From: Trichosphaerium sp. ATCC 40318
Taxonomy: Eukaryota; Discosea; Flabellinia; Trichosidae
NCBI GenBank assembly: GCA_038496445.1
Contig: JALMLS010000440.1
Span: 1 to 64,000 of the forward strand
Direction of reading: 5' to 3'
Length of the DNA stretch: 64,000 nt
Positions 61,891-64,000 of this stretch are shown piece by piece (the stretch's first letter is position 1; each line of letters starts with the position of its first letter). The notes beneath the pieces were generated by a model. It was not told the origin of the DNA, searched no databases, and saw only the letters and a program-made list of their open reading frames with translations. The position numbers were made by a program, and so were the translations under genes.

Positions 61891-62950
61891 GCAACAAAGA
61901 ATAAATATTAATAAAATACTGCTTGTAAGCATTACAATACTTTAACCATCGCACCATCGTTTTTTGTTTGATAAATGCCACAGAATCAAAAAGGCATAGT
62001 CAGCTTTTTCGAATCACTGCAACTGTTTATAGTCCTCACACTTTTGGTCATCAACATACATACAGTGTGTAGCTAGTTGTCCATTTCTTCGCCACTCTTT
62101 ACACTCACCATTCTTTTTATCTTCGATGAATGTACATTGTGTACCAAGTTGACCGTTTTCATACCATTGATTGAAATAGCCATTTAACTTATCATCTATA
62201 CATATACACTGTATACCAAGTTGACCGTTTTCATACCACTGATTGAAATAGCCATTTAACTTATCATCTATACGTATACACTGTATGTAAAGTTGTCCAT
62301 TCTTGTACCACTGTTTGTACTCAACAATGTGTGTGCAGTTGTCTTCTCATGCCATTCCTTGTACTCACCACTCATATTCATTAAAATGAAGGAGACGCTA
62401 CATGAATATGAAGAAACATTGAACAAAAAATATACACATAAAAAACTTTTTCTCGAACGAACACACTCTCAAAGTTTCCGCAAGCATTGCTTGTTGGTAG
62501 TGCTGTATCACCATTAACCTATTATATTTACCTCTATTCTATTTGGAAGATTCTTTTCCAAACTTCCATGGATAAAAAGTTTGGTATTGTAACTGTGTAT
62601 TAATTACAGGTTTACAGGCTATGGAAATTATTGAATTTTCCACAAAATTACTTACGTTTTCGCGTATAAAATGAGCAGTTTCAACACGTGGGAAAAAAGG
62701 TAGAATTTGACCTCATAGAACTGTAACAACACAAAAAAATAACATTTACTAACGAAAGCGTACAGCTTCTTCACAAAACAAAATTCTCAGTAAAAGTTGG
62801 ACCAAAACAAACAGCCAAGATGTACCAAATTAAGGTTCAATGCAATGGTACGCTCATGAATTTTGGGTGATATGGAAGTGATATTTTTAGAAATTCATAC
62901 TGCACGTTTAGAATACTATTTTTTTGTTGACACTAACCTCAATTGTAGGT
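61891..62950. other. Intergenic region with MORN relic
   Basis: Apart from the MORN fragment at 62031-62376, I see only AT-rich DNA. One CACGTG lies near 62686, and a short plus-strand frame at 62820 (MYQIKVQCNGTLMNFG) might be an upstream exon of the next gene but does not join it in phase. Confidence 0.35.
62031..62376 (-). pseudogene. MORN-repeat gene fragment
   Basis: The minus strand encodes about four repeats (WYKNGQLYIQCIRIDDKLNG, YFNQWYENGQLGIQC, FIEDKKNGECKEWRRNGQL) and ends DDQKCEDYKQLQ and stop. An extra, frame-shifted repeat (GEYKEWHEK) lies just upstream. There is no F-box or ATG in frame. It belongs to the same repeat type as 51899-53002. Confidence 0.65.
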
Positions 62951-63335
62951 ATGCCAGATTACCGTGGTGGTATCACTGACTCGACGGAAGAGCTCCCTGT
63001 TGTTTACATGGTGATAAATAAAGGTGTTGTTCTTTGTCTCATTCAGCTCTTCGATTGTTTGAAGACGATCAAACCCGACAGGGATAACAAGAAAGAGTGG
63101 GAGGCGGTAAGTCAAAAAACAAAGCATTCCTATCTTGTAAGTACAGGAGCAGATTACAGCTAATGCAACTTTGCGACAGCTCGAATTTTGGAATATAGTA
63201 ATTATTGTAGAGCAATTAGGCAATACTGTTGGTTTCATGCTTACAAAAGGACCTCAACTCTTTCGTGACACATGTCTGAAATTTATCAGTCATACAACGG
63301 AATACCTTCTACGACGTCTACAACCTTGCAAATGA
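62951..63335 (+). CDS. Unidentified short-intron gene (5' end uncertain)
   Basis: Three segments join in phase through two introns of about 36 and 40 nt: MPDYRGGITDSTEELPVVYM, then LFDCLKTIKPDRDNKKEWEA, then EQITANATLRQLEFWNIVII and onward to TTEYLLRRLQPCK and a stop. The product is about 100 residues, charged and probably helical. The ATG follows an acceptor-like TAG directly, so an upstream exon is likely. I recognise no family. Confidence 0.4.
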
Positions 63336-64000
63336 AGAACCTGTTGGTAGACTACAGACCATAACACCTAGCAAGCCGTTTTCCAATCATCTGAAATATG
63401 CTTTCAGTACCTGATCACTAGTGATACTGTCAATTTGCCGAATTCTTTCATACCTCGATGTAATGTGTGCATTACGTAAACAAATAGACTTGCACAAGTG
63501 TTCCCTGTCTTGACTCTTGGCAGCCGAATACCTTTAAGTTGGCACCACGCTAAATTTAGTCCCTTTCTTGATCAGAACAGCATGGGTTCTGTCTTAATTC
63601 CTAAGGAAGCAACGATCTGAATTCTTGCTAAGGGCATTGTTGTATTTAGTAATAATTAAATAGAGAGCCTTATTTTGAAATGATTTGAACTGTGTTTAGT
63701 GACATGATATGTCATCAAACAAATAGATCATAATTTAGAAACTGAATTGAACTGCATCATTGGTACATCGAAGACTCAGTGTTGGTGGAGCTGGGTACTT
63801 CAAGTGCATTTGTTTGCATTTGGTTCTAATGATCACATTCCATAACTGTAATGTACCTTGACATGATAACGTATAACATCACGGAGTTGCTTAATAGCTC
63901 AGGGTAACAGGGAATCGTAAACGATTTTCCAAAACAGAAAGTATCTGAACTAGATCTGGTTGGTACATGCTAAAAGTAAAATGTTGAAGGTTTGTTTTTA
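63336..64000. other. Non-coding end of window
   Basis: No reading frame of useful length, no splice-like pairing and no repeat shared with the rest of the window was seen. Confidence 0.35.

Overview
This is a eukaryotic nuclear window, AT-rich (mid-30s % GC by eye), in which most genes are cut by very short GT-AG introns (mostly about 40-110 nt). Gene content points to an early-branching animal: a class C (GABA-B/mGluR-type) seven-helix receptor, an animal-type photolyase/cryptochrome, a nephrocystin-3-like DUF4062-NACHT-TPR protein, Ras and Rab GTPases, an F-box/SPRY protein and many C-type lectin receptors. A sponge, possibly a glass sponge, would fit the compact short-intron organisation. 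That assignment is inference; no ribosomal or mitochondrial marker is present.

Layout. About 1-3.7 kb and 19.7-37.0 kb hold a tandem array of ten minus-strand paralogues (one cut by the window edge). Each encodes a secreted-then-anchored protein: signal peptide, two C-type lectin-like domains, an optional Thr/Pro stalk, a Cys-containing C-terminal module that I do not recognise, and a terminal hydrophobic segment with almost no cytoplasmic tail. Between the two blocks lie a broken F-box/LRR gene, two paralogues in opposite orientation with a different unknown ectodomain (6.3-8.2 kb plus, 12.6-14.5 kb minus), a repeat protein ending in a nuclease-like domain (8.7-11.7 kb), an intronless gene (15.3 kb) and the class C receptor (16.5-19.6 kb). 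The minus paralogue carries the same C-terminal module as the lectins, so ectodomains have been swapped onto a common anchor.

From 37.5 kb on, the window has an F-box/SPRY gene whose last exon was copied into the lectin array. It then has a roughly 7 kb minus-strand gene reading in frame from a Rab-like GTPase through DUF4062, NACHT and TPRs to a CaaX-like end, followed by a Ras-like gene with a switch II substitution and intronless F-box/MORN and F-box/LRR genes. A photolyase/cryptochrome, a ubiquitin-like/RA-domain protein, an acetyl-CoA acetyltransferase (thiolase), a MORN relic and one unidentified gene complete it.

The strongest candidates for something undescribed are the modular receptor array with its exchangeable ectodomains and stalk cassettes, the Rab-nephrocystin-3-like fusion, and the strong excess of the palindrome CACGTG, often inside introns. 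No tRNA, rRNA, CRISPR array or complete autonomous transposon was recognised. Exon ends were inferred by eye from splice signals, reading phase and comparison between copies, so gene coordinates are outer bounds of spliced genes.
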